From Deltaproteobacteria bacterium (GTDB taxonomy: Bacteria; Myxococcota; UBA727; VGSZ01): 64,000 bases of DNA. Below, one piece after another: positions 27,842 through 36,088 of this stretch; within the stretch, counting starts at the first letter, position 1, and every line of letters begins with the position of its first letter. A program made the position numbers and the translations under genes. The stretch spans positions 62,001 to 126,000 of the forward strand of contig JACOUT010000002.1 of the NCBI GenBank assembly GCA_016177705.1, given 5' to 3'. The notes beneath the pieces are model-generated. The model was given only the letters and a program-made list of their open reading frames with translations, was not told the origin of the DNA and did no database searches.

Positions 27842-29020
27842 ATGGCGGCCTCCTGCCCCCGCTGCTCGACCGTGGAGGCCGCGGTGCCGCTGGCACCCGG
27901 CGCGGGCGCGCTCGGCGAGGCCGTGTGCGGCCGCTGCGGCGGGCGCCTGCTCGACGAGGCCGCGGTGCAGCGCGTGATCATCGAGGAGCATGGCATCGCG
28001 CGCGACACCTTGCGTGAGCTGGCGGGCAGCTTTGGTCGTCCCACGCTGCGCTGCGCGGGCTGCGGCCAGCGCATGCACCCGGTCCGGCTGCGCGGCGTGC
28101 CGCTCGAGCTGTGCACCGGCTGCGGCGGCGTCTGGCTCGACGCGGGCGAGCTGGGGCGGCTGTCGGAGGGCCGCTGGGCGGAGGTGGCCGGGCCGGCGCC
28201 CCCGCCCGACGAACACGCGCTCCCGCCTCCATTGGCCGCCCCGGCGGTGGGGTGCTCGGTGTTGCTCGACGACGACCGGCCGGAAGTCGAGCGAGTGGTG
28301 GCTGCCTATGGGCGCGCGCGCTTTCGTACGGCGCAGGACGCACGCACGGCGGCGCAGCGCGGGCATGGCGTGGTGGCCGATCGCGTCTCGGCAGAGGACG
28401 CGCAGCGCCTGCACGCCGCGCTCGCCGCTGAGGGGCTGCCGGCGCGCGTGCTCGACGCCACACTGCTCGAGCTGCCCGCCGCCGTGCGCAGCAAGCAGCT
28501 CACCGTCGACGACGCCGGCGTGGCGTTGGCGGACGCGCTCGGTCGCCCCATCACGGTGCCGTGGCGGTGGCTGCGCGCGCTCGGCTGCGGGCTGGTGCGG
28601 GTCGCCGAGGCGGAGACGCAGCTCGTGTCGCCGGAGCCGGGCGAGGCGTCCCCGTACGGCAGCCAGGCGTCCTCGTCCTTGCCGGCGCCGCAGCGGGTCC
28701 GCACCATCATCGTCGACAAGGACGAGGTCGTCGTCGATCTGGTCATGGAGGACGACGAGCGACGTCGCGCCCGCTTCCGCGTCACCCGCAGTGGCGTGAT
28801 CCTGCGTCACCGCGCCGGGCAGACCCGCGACGCCGCCTTTCGCGACCTGGTGGCGGAGCTGGTGCGACGGGCGCCGCCCGAGACGGTGCGCGCGCGCGGC
28901 GCACGGGCCATCGAGCGGGGCGACGACGGCTGGCAGCGCTACCGCGCCGTGCGCGACTTCGAGCTGGCGCTGCGCTGGGCGATGGCACGAACATTGGTCG
29001 CGCCGGGAGGTACCTCGTGA
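27842..29020 (+). CDS. zinc-ribbon (zf-TFIIB-like) protein
   Basis: 392-residue cytoplasmic protein. The first 120 residues contain CxxC pairs in two zinc-ribbon units: CPRC...[11 protein letters not shown] and [12 protein letters not shown]...[19 protein letters not shown]. The second matches the zf-TFIIB family, whose CGGVWLDxGEL ending is diagnostic. The remainder is Arg/Ala/Asp-rich and unknown; it includes a strand-rich block [31 protein letters not shown] 27842 diverges from the microcompartment operon. The stop overlaps the GTG start of the next gene. Its role is unclear: nucleic-acid binding or protein interaction. Confidence 0.7.
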   Translation: MAASCPRCSTVEAAVPLAPGAGALGEAVCGRCGGRLLDEAAVQRVIIEEHGIARDTLRELAGSFGRPTLRCAGCGQRMHPVRLRGVPLELCTGCGGVWLDAGELGRLSEGRWAEVAGPAPPPDEHALPPPLAAPAVGCSVLLDDDRPEVERVVAAYGRARFRTAQDARTAAQRGHGVVADRVSAEDAQRLHAALAAEGLPARVLDATLLELPAAVRSKQLTVDDAGVALADALGRPITVPWRWLRALGCGLVRVAEAETQLVSPEPGEASPYGSQASSSLPAPQRVRTIIVDKDEVVVDLVMEDDERRRARFRVTRSGVILRHRAGQTRDAAFRDLVAELVRRAPPETVRARGARAIERGDDGWQRYRAVRDFELALRWAMARTLVAPGGTS

Positions 29021-29844
29021 CCCACGACGACGGTCGAGCGGGCGCAAGCGCGCGCGACGAGCTGCTGCGCTGGCAAGAGGCGCGCAACCGGCGCCTCGTG
29101 GCTGAGTGGGGGTGGCTATCGCTGGTCGATCGCTTCGTGCTGTCGCCGGGCGACAACACCATCGACGTCGGGAACGTCAGCTTCCTCGACGGCGAGGTGA
29201 CGGTGCGGTTGCGACCCGACGTGCAGGCGCACGACGAGCAGGGGCACCCGGTCACCAAGCATCGGTGGCCCGCCGGCTCGAGCGGCGGCGGTCCGTTCTT
29301 GCTGGTAGGACGCAAACGCTACGAGCTGCTGCGCCAGGGCGACCACGCCGCCATCCGCGTGCGCGACAACGACGCGCCCTCGCGCACGGCGTTCCCGGGC
29401 CTCTCCTTCTTTCCCCACGACGAGCGCTTCGACGTCGTGGCGCGGCTCGACCGCACGGCCGCGCCGACCACGGTGACCCTCGGTCAGGGTCTCGGCGGCT
29501 CGCTGGCGCACTCGTGCCCCGGCGCGCTGGTGTTCCTGCTCGACGGCCGCGAGCATCGCCTGCTGCCGGTGATCGAGGACGACGCGCCCGGCAAATACTT
29601 CCTGTTGTTCCGCGACCGCACCAACGGCACCGAGACGTACGGCGCGGGGCGCTTCCTCTACCTCGAGCCCGCCGACGCCGACGGCCGCGTGCGCCTCGAC
29701 TTCAACCGGGCCTTCAACCCGCCGTGCGCGTTGACGCCCTATGCCGCCTGCCCGGTGGTGCCGCCGGAGAACGTGCTGACCGTCGCGATCACCGCAGGCG
29801 AGCGGGCGCCACCGCACCACCCGGCGACAGCTCCACCGCCGTAA
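29017..29844 (+). CDS. DUF1684 family protein
   Basis: 275-residue protein starting at GTG 29017 (GTGA overlap with the previous stop, and GGGAGG upstream). It is recognised by [21 protein letters not shown], then [28 protein letters not shown], then [28 protein letters not shown], and [24 protein letters not shown]. The last block (FNRAYNPPCAF...CPLPPxENRL) is the signature of DUF1684, a family of unknown biochemical role. There is no signal peptide. The end overlaps the convergent methyltransferase gene by 56 bases. Confidence 0.85.
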   Translation: MTHDDGRAGASARDELLRWQEARNRRLVAEWGWLSLVDRFVLSPGDNTIDVGNVSFLDGEVTVRLRPDVQAHDEQGHPVTKHRWPAGSSGGGPFLLVGRKRYELLRQGDHAAIRVRDNDAPSRTAFPGLSFFPHDERFDVVARLDRTAAPTTVTLGQGLGGSLAHSCPGALVFLLDGREHRLLPVIEDDAPGKYFLLFRDRTNGTETYGAGRFLYLEPADADGRVRLDFNRAFNPPCALTPYAACPVVPPENVLTVAITAGERAPPHHPATAPPP

Positions 29845-30496
29845 CCACGAGCGCGCGCGCCTTGTCGGCGCGCTTGTGGTTGCGCTCGACGCCCACGGCG
29901 TGCAGGCCGAGCGCGTTCGCCACCGCCAGCGTCATGCCCTCGCCGCAGAAGGGGTCGGCGATGGTGGTGGTGGCCGGCGCGTAGCGCTGCACCAGGCGCA
30001 CGGCCGCGGCCACGGCGTCGCGTCCGACGCCGCGCACCCAGGTCGACGGGCCCGGATCGACGAGCACGTCAGGGATGGTGTCGGGCAGCGCCGAGTCGAG
30101 CAGGCGACCGCGCCCGTAGACCAGCAGGTTCGAGAAGGCAGCACCTGCCGACGAGCGGCTGCCCGGCGGACGACGACAGACGACCTTCTTGCACAGCAGG
30201 TCGGCGCCGACCTGCACCGCGCCCTCGGCCACCAGCGCGCTCTTGTCGATCCACCGGCCCTCATGGCGCAGATCGGTCTGCACGAAGATTGCGAGGCCGG
30301 CCGGCGTCAGCGCATCGCAGACCCGCGCGGCCGCGTCGACGAAGAAGCCGCGCCAGTGCGAGAGCGTCCTGCCGGTCTCGCTGACGTCCGGCAGCGAGGT
30401 GACGAGCGACGTCGCCGGCAACGGGCCGCGCGCGCTCAGCCACGCGATCGCGTCGCCGACGTGGACCTCGCGCGACGGTGCGGCGGCGATGCTCAT
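29789..30496 (-). CDS. SAM-dependent methyltransferase, DNA-methylase-like fold
   Basis: 235-residue protein. The C-terminal part contains ADPFCGEGMTLAVANALGLHAVGVERNHKRADKAR, a typical S-adenosylmethionine pocket (DPFCGEG-type, as in DNA N4/N6 and RNA methylases, where DPFxGxGT is common). Earlier is TSLPDVSETG, in the place where a catalytic (D/N/S)PP(Y/W) motif would be expected; here the motif is SLPD, so catalysis is not obvious. The N-terminus (AWLSARGPLPATSLVTSLPD) resembles the family. The substrate cannot be assigned. ATG 30496 is 22 bases downstream of the next gene's stop. Confidence 0.7.
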   Translation of the reverse strand: MSIAAAPSREVHVGDAIAWLSARGPLPATSLVTSLPDVSETGRTLSHWRGFFVDAAARVCDALTPAGLAIFVQTDLRHEGRWIDKSALVAEGAVQVGADLLCKKVVCRRPPGSRSSAGAAFSNLLVYGRGRLLDSALPDTIPDVLVDPGPSTWVRGVGRDAVAAAVRLVQRYAPATTTIADPFCGEGMTLAVANALGLHAVGVERNHKRADKARALVVTAVELSPGGAVAPARLR

Positions 30497-30518
30497 GCGA
30501 AGAGCGGGTTACCACCGC

Positions 30519-31436
30519 TCAACGCATGCCGACCACCTTGTCGCCGAAGCGCTCGTAGTTGGCGAGCCACGCGGCCGCGTTCTTCACGTAGCGCGACGTG
30601 CCCGCGGTCTCCCAGCCGAGGTAGAGGCGCGTGAAGCCGCCGTCGAAGATGGCGCGCTTGCCGTCCTTTTCGTAGACGGCCGTCACCAGGTTGCCAGCAG
30701 AGCCGTAGATGAGCGGCTTGAGCGTCTGGTTGCCGTTGATGGTGGCGATGGTGATGCCCTCGAAGACGTTCTCGAGGCCGGTCGACAGCAGGTGGTTTGC
30801 CAGCACCCCCGCCTTGGCGCCCTTCTGCTGGATGCCGACGTTGCTGCCGCCCGGCAGGTCGCCCGTCATCTGCACGCCGAGCAGCGCCTGCCCGACGGCG
30901 TTGGCGTCGGCGTAGTACGGCTGGTTGTCACCCCAGATGTAGACGCCTTTGCCCGAGTCGAAGAACTCCTTGATGACCGCGATGTGCTCGTCGTTGAGCC
31001 GGCGGTCGCTGTTCGAGATGATCCAGAGCTGGCTCGCCATCTTCAGCTTGGCGCGCAGCTCCTCGGGGCGCGGCGCCGCGTTGATCCAGCGAAACACCGA
31101 GAAGCCCTTCTGCTTGAGCGCGGCCTGCGGCAGCGAGAAGTCGAAGCCCTCGCCCGTGTAGAAGTGCAGCACCGCGACCGTCTGGCCCTCGAAGGCGCCG
31201 TCGACCGCCAGGTCGTACTGGTTGCCCTGAGCGTTGCCGTGCGTGTCGCGCTTGGGTGCGACGTAGCGCACCTCTCGCTTCATGGTGCCGTCGGCCTGCC
31301 GCACGCTCTCGACCACGGGCTCGGCCGCCGGGGCGTTCATGCCGGCGCTTGGGTTGTAGGGGGCTTCGGCCGACGCGGACGTGGCGGCGAGGGTCATGAG
31401 GGCGGCGAGGATGAGCGAGACGGGCGCGATGCGCAT
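30519..31436 (-). CDS. secreted GATase-like fold protein, function unknown
   Basis: 305-residue exported protein. ATG 31436 has GGAGG upstream and gives a clean signal peptide ending SASA-EAP. The mature part has an alpha/beta pattern like class I glutamine-amidotransferase/ThuA folds: VAVLHFYTGEGFDFSLPQAAL, LWIISNSDRRLNDEHIAVIKEFFDSGKGVYIWGDNQPYYADANAV and GKRAIFDGGFTRLYLGWETAGTSRYVKNAAAWL. There is no conserved catalytic Cys in the elbow position, so it is more likely a binding or carbohydrate-related protein. Lys/Asn content is higher than in its neighbours, which may reflect function rather than transfer. Confidence 0.68.
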   Translation of the reverse strand: MRIAPVSLILAALMTLAATSASAEAPYNPSAGMNAPAAEPVVESVRQADGTMKREVRYVAPKRDTHGNAQGNQYDLAVDGAFEGQTVAVLHFYTGEGFDFSLPQAALKQKGFSVFRWINAAPRPEELRAKLKMASQLWIISNSDRRLNDEHIAVIKEFFDSGKGVYIWGDNQPYYADANAVGQALLGVQMTGDLPGGSNVGIQQKGAKAGVLANHLLSTGLENVFEGITIATINGNQTLKPLIYGSAGNLVTAVYEKDGKRAIFDGGFTRLYLGWETAGTSRYVKNAAAWLANYERFGDKVVGMR

Positions 31437-31522
31437 GGAGCCTCCTGGGCTCCCCCAACAACGCGCGGCGCGCGGATCCGATCTGATCGAGCCTTGCCGG
31501 CGACCTGCTAGCGTCGCCCGCC

Positions 31523-32806
31523 GTGACCGACCTCACCGCACCCGGGTCCACCGCCGCGTCGCAGGGGCCGCCCGCCGGGCCTGCCGAGCGCTGTGTCGAG
31601 CTGGCCGAGTACCTGACCTCGCTCGGCGGCACGCTGTTGTCCTACGGCTGCCCTACCCACCGGCTGGAGTCGCTGCTGCGCGAGGTAGCGACGCTCGAGG
31701 GCCACGACGCCGAGGTGTTCGCGGTGCCGACGGGCCTGTGGCTGATGCTGCGGCCGCGCGCTCCGTCCAGCGCCGAGCCGGTGGTGCGGCTGGTGCGCGT
31801 CAAGGAGTGGGCGGTCGATCTCGATCGGCTGACCGCCGTCGACCGCATCTTCAACGACGCGCTCGAGCGCAAGCTGACGCTGCACGAGGCGACGCTGGCG
31901 ATGGCCGAGATCGACCGGCGCCCGCGCCCGTGGCCGCGCTGGGCGATGTGGGCAGCCACTCCGCTCGCCACCGGCACCACGGCGGTGTTCTTCCGGGGCG
32001 GCCTGGCCGAGATCGTCGCCGCCGCGTTCGGCGGCGTGCTCTTGGTGCTGATCGGCAACTTGCTGCGCCAGCGCGCCGACGCGCCGCTGCTCGCCGACTT
32101 CGCGGGCGGCTTCGTCGCCGGCGCGGTCGCCTGGGGCGCCAGCAGCGTGGTGCCGAGCGTGTCGCGCGAGGTGCTGGTGCTCTCCATCATCATCGCGCTC
32201 GTGCCGGGCATGGCGCTCACCACCGGCCTCGCCGAGCTCGCGAGCAAGAACCTGGTGTCAGGGAGCTCGCGTCTGATGGGCGCCATGATCGTGTTCCTCT
32301 CGATCGTGTTCGGCATCGCCGCCGCCGTCGCCGTGGAGCAGGTGGTGGGCGGTGGCTCGACGGTGGCGCCGCTGCGGCCCGAGCCGCCGCTGTGGCTCGA
32401 GGGCGGCGCGTTGGTCCTGGCCGCGCTCTCCTTCGCCATCTTCTTCTCGGCGCCACGGCAGTACTTGCTCGCGTCGATGGCGGCCGGCGGCATCGCCTGG
32501 CTCGTCACCGGCCTGGCCACGCGCCACTTGCCCTCGGGCCTGGCGCCCTTCCTGGCGGCGTTCTCGGTGGCGGCCTTCGCCAACCTGTGCGCGCGCACAA
32601 CCGAGCGCCCGGCGCAGGTGTTCCTGCTGCCAGGCCTCGTGTTGCTGGTGCCGGGCAGCTTCGGCTTCTTGAGCCTGGAGGCGTTCTTGCGCGGCGCCTT
32701 CTTGGACGGCGCGGCCAAGGGCTTCGAGATGTTCTTGATTTCCGGCGCCATCGTCACCGGGCTCTTGTTGGCCAACGTGCTGGTGCCGGCGCGCAAGTTC
32801 CTGTGA
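31523..32806 (+). CDS. ThrE-family threonine/serine exporter
   Basis: 427-residue protein starting at GTG 31523. The soluble N-terminal half (about 1-150) has the ThrE pattern LGGTLLSYGCPTHRLESLLREVA, then FAVPTGLWLMLR. The rest is about ten membrane helices, including GGVLLVLIGNLLRQR, GFVAGAVAWGASS, IIIALVPGMALTTGLAELASKNLVSG and LLPGLVLLVPGSFGFLSLEA. Both ThrE domains are therefore fused in one chain, as in the Corynebacterium glutamicum exporter of threonine and serine. GPGMALTTG and LVPGSFGF are the conserved loops. It converges with the histidine kinase gene. Confidence 0.88.
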   Translation: MTDLTAPGSTAASQGPPAGPAERCVELAEYLTSLGGTLLSYGCPTHRLESLLREVATLEGHDAEVFAVPTGLWLMLRPRAPSSAEPVVRLVRVKEWAVDLDRLTAVDRIFNDALERKLTLHEATLAMAEIDRRPRPWPRWAMWAATPLATGTTAVFFRGGLAEIVAAAFGGVLLVLIGNLLRQRADAPLLADFAGGFVAGAVAWGASSVVPSVSREVLVLSIIIALVPGMALTTGLAELASKNLVSGSSRLMGAMIVFLSIVFGIAAAVAVEQVVGGGSTVAPLRPEPPLWLEGGALVLAALSFAIFFSAPRQYLLASMAAGGIAWLVTGLATRHLPSGLAPFLAAFSVAAFANLCARTTERPAQVFLLPGLVLLVPGSFGFLSLEAFLRGAFLDGAAKGFEMFLISGAIVTGLLLANVLVPARKFL

Positions 32807-32829
32807 TGTTGCTTTGATCGCCACGCGCC

Positions 32830-33906
32830 TCACGCGGCCTTGACCGAGAAGCCGATGCGCGCGCCGCCGCCGTCGCGGTCCTCGCAGACGACGCGCCCGC
32901 CGTGCGCCTCCGCGATGCGCCGGACCAGGTGCAGCCCAAGCCCGAGCGAGCCGGCCGCGCCCCGGTGCACGAACGGTAGGAAGATCTTGGCGCGCTCCTC
33001 GGCGGGCACGCCCGGCCCCGCGTCGTCGACCAGCACGCGCGCGCCCCCCTCGATCGCTTCCACCACGAGCGCGACCGCGCCGCCGCCATGCGCCGCCGCG
33101 TTGTCGAGCAGGTTCGTCATCGCTCCCAGGATCAGCGTCGGATCGACGGAGAGCACGAGCGTCGGCGGCGCGCGCAGCAGTCCGTCGGGGAGCGCGGCGC
33201 GCGCGAGCGCGCGGCGCGCGATCTCGACGACGTCGGTGATGCGCCGCTCGGCCACCGAGAAGTCGAGCCGGGCCTGCGTGAGCAGCTTGCCGACCAGCGC
33301 GTCCATCTCGATCACCTCGCGCTCGATGTGGTCGAGCGTCTGCGCGCTCGGCTGCTCGCGCTGCGTGTCGACCAGCAGGCGCAAATGACCGAGTGGCGTG
33401 CGCAGCTCGTGCGAAGCGCCGGCGAGCAGCGCGCGCTGGTCGGCGATCTGCTGCTCGATGCGCCCGGCCATCTCCGTCAGCGCGTCGCCGAGGTGCTTGA
33501 CCTCGCGGATCTCCCGCGGGTGCCGGCGCGGCCGCGCGCCCAGGTCACCCTCGCCGATGCGACGCGCCACGTCGGCCAGCTCGACGAGCGGGCGCGTCGC
33601 GCGCCGGGCGAAGGCGCCGGTGATGCCCCAGACGACCAGCACGGCCGCGCAGATGGCGAGCGCGGGGCTCCATGGGCGGTGGGGCGCCTGCTCGGCGTAG
33701 CACCACTCGACGCTGCCGTCGGGATGCTCGACACGCCGGTGTCCCGCGCCGCCGTCGATGCGCCACGCCAACGACGTGACCATGCCGACCGTGCCGGCGG
33801 TGGCGCAGATGGAGACGAACGCGCCGATGAACAGCACGCGCCGCAGCGAGGGCGGGCCATGCCGGTGTCGGCCCGGGTGTCGGCGGGCCCAGCGGCCGTG
33901 CCTCAC
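32830..33906 (-). CDS. sensor histidine kinase
   Basis: 358-residue membrane kinase, start GTG 33906 overlapping the regulator stop (GTGA). It has two membrane helices (about 24-46 and 82-98) enclosing a short, Cys-containing periplasmic loop of some 35 residues. A HAMP-type linker follows, then HisKA with His166 (GASHELRTPLGHLRLL), and the ATPase domain with NLLDNAAAHGG (N box), VDDAGPGVP (G1) and GSLGLGLHLVRRIAEAHGG (G2). The loop is small, as in sensors read out by a separate periplasmic protein. The upstream Spy-like protein (34796-35377) is a good candidate for that role. Confidence 0.93.
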   Translation of the reverse strand: MRHGRWARRHPGRHRHGPPSLRRVLFIGAFVSICATAGTVGMVTSLAWRIDGGAGHRRVEHPDGSVEWCYAEQAPHRPWSPALAICAAVLVVWGITGAFARRATRPLVELADVARRIGEGDLGARPRRHPREIREVKHLGDALTEMAGRIEQQIADQRALLAGASHELRTPLGHLRLLVDTQREQPSAQTLDHIEREVIEMDALVGKLLTQARLDFSVAERRITDVVEIARRALARAALPDGLLRAPPTLVLSVDPTLILGAMTNLLDNAAAHGGGAVALVVEAIEGGARVLVDDAGPGVPAEERAKIFLPFVHRGAAGSLGLGLHLVRRIAEAHGGRVVCEDRDGGGARIGFSVKAA

Positions 33907-34577
33907 GTCCCCTCCTTGGCGTACAGGTAGCCGACGCCACGCACGGTCCTGATCGGCGACGGCTCGCCGAGCTTGCTGCGCAGGTGCGACACGTGCACGT
34001 CGACGGTGCGGTCGCCGACCACCACGTCGGCCCGCCCGGCGTCGGACAACAGCGCGTCGCGCGGCACGGCGCGGCCCGCGCGCCGCATGAGCGCGAGCAG
34101 CAGGTCGAGCTCGAGCGCGGTCAGCTCGATCGATCGGCCGGCGCGCAGCGCGGTGCGCGCGCCCGCGTCGACGACGACGTCGCCGACTTGCACCTTGTCG
34201 GCGAAGGTGTCCGGCCCGGCGCGCCGCAGCACGGCGCGCAGCCGCGCCAGCAGCTCGCGCGACGAGAACGGCTTGCCGAGGTAGTCGTCGGCGCCGAGCT
34301 CGAGCCCGACGATGCGATCGGACTCGTCACCGCGCGCGGTCAGCATGACGACGGGGATGTTGCTCCTGCGCTCACGGATGCGCCGCAGCACGTCGAGCCC
34401 GTCCATGCCCGGCATCATCACGTCGAGCAGCACGGCATCGAAGCCGCCGCCGTCGAGCTGTGCCAGCCCGCGCCCGCCGTCCTCGGCGTGCTGCAGCGTG
34501 AAGCCGTGCGGCTCGAGGTAGCCCCGCAGGATCTCCCCGAGCCGCACGTCGTCGTCGATCAGCAGCAGGCGTGCCAC
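33903..34577 (-). CDS. OmpR-family response regulator
   Basis: 224-residue regulator. GTG 34577 is chosen so that the receiver begins VARLLLIDDD; a second GTG three codons upstream is possible. The receiver domain has the acidic pair Asp8-Asp9, phospho-acceptor Asp52 (LLDVMMPGMDGLDVL) and GKPFSSRELLARLRAVLRR. The C-terminal winged helix ends with VVGDRTVDVHVSHLRSKLGEPSPIRTVRGVGYLYA, the diagnostic OmpR/PhoB recognition and wing segments. It is translationally coupled to the kinase and follows the micro-gene by 13 bases. It likely regulates its own operon through the repeats at 35441-35458. Confidence 0.95.
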   Translation of the reverse strand: MARLLLIDDDVRLGEILRGYLEPHGFTLQHAEDGGRGLAQLDGGGFDAVLLDVMMPGMDGLDVLRRIRERRSNIPVVMLTARGDESDRIVGLELGADDYLGKPFSSRELLARLRAVLRRAGPDTFADKVQVGDVVVDAGARTALRAGRSIELTALELDLLLALMRRAGRAVPRDALLSDAGRADVVVGDRTVDVHVSHLRSKLGEPSPIRTVRGVGYLYAKEGT

Positions 34578-34590
34578 GCCGACCACGTTA

Positions 34591-34767
34591 TCACCGGTGG
34601 GCGGGCTGCCCGTCAGGCTGCTCGGCGCGCTGCTCGCCCCGCTGCTCGCCGGTGCGGGGGCAGCCGCGGTCGCAGCTCCAGCCGTCGTGGCTGAAGCGCC
34701 AAGCGGCGCTGCCGTAGCCGCCGATGACACCGAGCGTGAGCAAGCCAATCAGTAGTGCGCGTCGCAT
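34591..34767 (-). CDS. 58-residue membrane-anchored micro-protein
   Basis: Small gene of 59 codons. ATG 34767 is preceded by AGGAGG at ideal spacing, and codon use matches the neighbours. The product starts MRRALLIGLLTLGVIGGYG, one membrane helix or signal anchor, followed by AAWRFSHDGWSCDRGCP, a CxxxC pair with His, and a charged Gln-rich tail (GEQRGEQRAEQ). It lies between the Spy-like gene and the response regulator on the same strand. It may modulate the sensor, but nothing is known. The stop is 13 bases upstream of the regulator start. Confidence 0.72.
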   Translation of the reverse strand: MRRALLIGLLTLGVIGGYGSAAWRFSHDGWSCDRGCPRTGEQRGEQRAEQPDGQPAHR

Positions 34768-34795
34768 GGGATCCTCCTGGTGGTGGGTGACGGAC

Positions 34796-35377
34796 TCAGA
34801 CCTGCTCAGCGAGGCGCTCGAGCGCCGCGCCGCCGCGCGCGATGACGTCGGCGAGGATGCGACGCTGCCCCTGGTCGAGCACCGCGTGGATCTTCGCGAG
34901 CGCCGAGAAGCCGGCGTCGCGCACGGCCTCGGCGCCGGCGTCGAGGTGGACGAACGCCTCGCCCATGTGCTCGGTCTTGAAGTCGTCGCCGCGCAGCGCC
35001 TCGGCGACCTGCTTGGCGCTCTTGGCGCGCTCCTCGGCGGCCTTCTTGACCGCGCTCTTCAGCTCACGCAGCGCGTCGACCACGACGCGCTCCTGGCCGG
35101 GCGTGGTGCCGAGGCTGCTGAACAGTCCGCGCAGCACCATCGGGCCGCCGTCGTCGTAGCCCCCCGGTGCGGCGTCGCCGCCCAGGTCGAAGCCACGCGG
35201 GTAGCGCCCGCCGCCGAACGGGCCGCGCCACGAACCTCCGGGCCCACAATCCGCCGGCCCGCAGGCGCCGTGAGGGCCGCAGCCGCCGTAGCGGTGGTGC
35301 CAGCGACCGTGGTGGCCGTGGCGGATGACCTTGATGAGCCCGATGAGACAGGCAGTGCCGACGATGACTCCGAGCAT
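34796..35377 (-). CDS. Spy/CpxP/ZraP-like periplasmic metal-stress sensor
   Basis: 193-residue exported protein with GGAGGAG before ATG 35377. A hydrophobic N-terminus (MLGVIVGTACLIGLIKVI) is followed by a His/Gly/Cys-rich segment (RHGHHGRWHHRYGGCGPHGACG) that could bind metal ions. A helical domain then has TTPGQERVVVDALRELKSAVKKAAEERAKSAKQVAEALRGDD and, later, IHAVLDQGQRRILADVI, where LTxxQ-type turns would lie. This resembles the all-helical Spy/CpxP/ZraP family, periplasmic partners of two-component sensors. It heads an operon with the micro-protein, regulator and kinase, which matches zraP-zraSR and cpxP-cpxRA. Confidence 0.75.
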   Translation of the reverse strand: MLGVIVGTACLIGLIKVIRHGHHGRWHHRYGGCGPHGACGPADCGPGGSWRGPFGGGRYPRGFDLGGDAAPGGYDDGGPMVLRGLFSSLGTTPGQERVVVDALRELKSAVKKAAEERAKSAKQVAEALRGDDFKTEHMGEAFVHLDAGAEAVRDAGFSALAKIHAVLDQGQRRILADVIARGGAALERLAEQV

Positions 35378-35417
35378 GGTGTGCTCCTCCTCTGTGCTCC
35401 CGTTGTAGGAGCCGAGT

Positions 35418-35458
35418 GTGAAGCGAAGCCGCGGCGGATCATGAAGAAACGTGAAGCG
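35418..35458 (-). promoter_or_regulatory. CTTCA direct repeats, candidate response-regulator binding site
   Basis: On the minus strand, CGCTTCACGTTTCTTCAT holds two CTTCA half-sites ten bases apart (35441-35458). A third CGCTTCAC lies at 35418-35425. Tandem repeats with a 10-11-base period are typical of OmpR/PhoB-family sites. It lies 64-81 bases upstream of the Spy-like start codon in a locally AT-richer patch. Confidence 0.4.
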
Positions 35459-35482
35459 CGCGGTTGGGCGTGTGGGCGTAGG

Positions 35483-36088
35483 TCAACCGACGCGCGGCGC
35501 GTCGGGCAGCTCGTTCACGTCGCCCGGTCGCGCCGGGAAGTGCTCGACCAGCACGGCGCCGACGGCCGCCACCACGCCAGCGAGGGCCTCGGGGTGGCCC
35601 TCGCGCATCGACGCCACGATGGCAGCCACGTGCGCCTGCCAACCCTGCTCGCCCACCACAGCGTGGACGCCGCTGTCGGCCAACACGACCACGCGCCGCT
35701 CGAGCAGCGACAGGTAGACGAGCACGCCGGCGCGGTCGGCCGTGCGGTGGACGCCGTGGTCGAAGAAGGCCGCCTTGGCCGACTCGAGCACCTCGGCCTC
35801 GACCTCGTCGTCGGGGACGATGGCGCGTCCGACCGCCGGCACCAGCGTCACGGCGAAGCCGAGCACGCCCGCGAGCGGCCAGGCGAGCGCGACCAACCAG
35901 CTCGGCGCATCGAGCATCAACGCGCCCACGACTGCGAGCAGGCCAATGGCAAAGGCAAACGCGAGGCGCGGCCCGCCGTAGGCGTCGCTCTGGCGCGTCA
36001 CCGCCACCACGATCTCGCCGCGCGTGCCGCGCTCGGCGGCCTTGACCGCCGCTTCGATGCTCGCTTGCGCGCTCTTGGGGATGCTCAT
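35483..36088 (-). CDS. TPM-domain membrane protein (YgcG-like, small paralogue)
   Basis: 201-residue protein from ATG 36088, overlapping the upstream stop as TGATG. It starts SAQASIEAAVKAAERGTRGEIVVAVTRQSDAY, followed by two membrane helices (LAFAFAIGLLAVVGALML and LVALAWPLAGVLGFAVTLV). A TPM-like domain then has AKAAFFDHGVHRTADRAGVLVYLSLLERRVVVLADSGVHAVVGEQGW, the FxxxGVxxTxxRxGVLLxVSxxExRVxIxxD pattern. Related TPM domains are linked to photosystem II repair and unknown envelope functions. It is the third gene of the LemA operon. Confidence 0.85.
   Translation of the reverse strand: MSIPKSAQASIEAAVKAAERGTRGEIVVAVTRQSDAYGGPRLAFAFAIGLLAVVGALMLDAPSWLVALAWPLAGVLGFAVTLVPAVGRAIVPDDEVEAEVLESAKAAFFDHGVHRTADRAGVLVYLSLLERRVVVLADSGVHAVVGEQGWQAHVAAIVASMREGHPEALAGVVAAVGAVLVEHFPARPGDVNELPDAPRVG

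Noticed and set aside
27707..29047. Minus-strand extension upstream of the BMC-T gene
   Set aside because: It covers the zinc-ribbon gene in antisense and lacks motifs. The ATG with GGAGGAG at 27706 fits the family.
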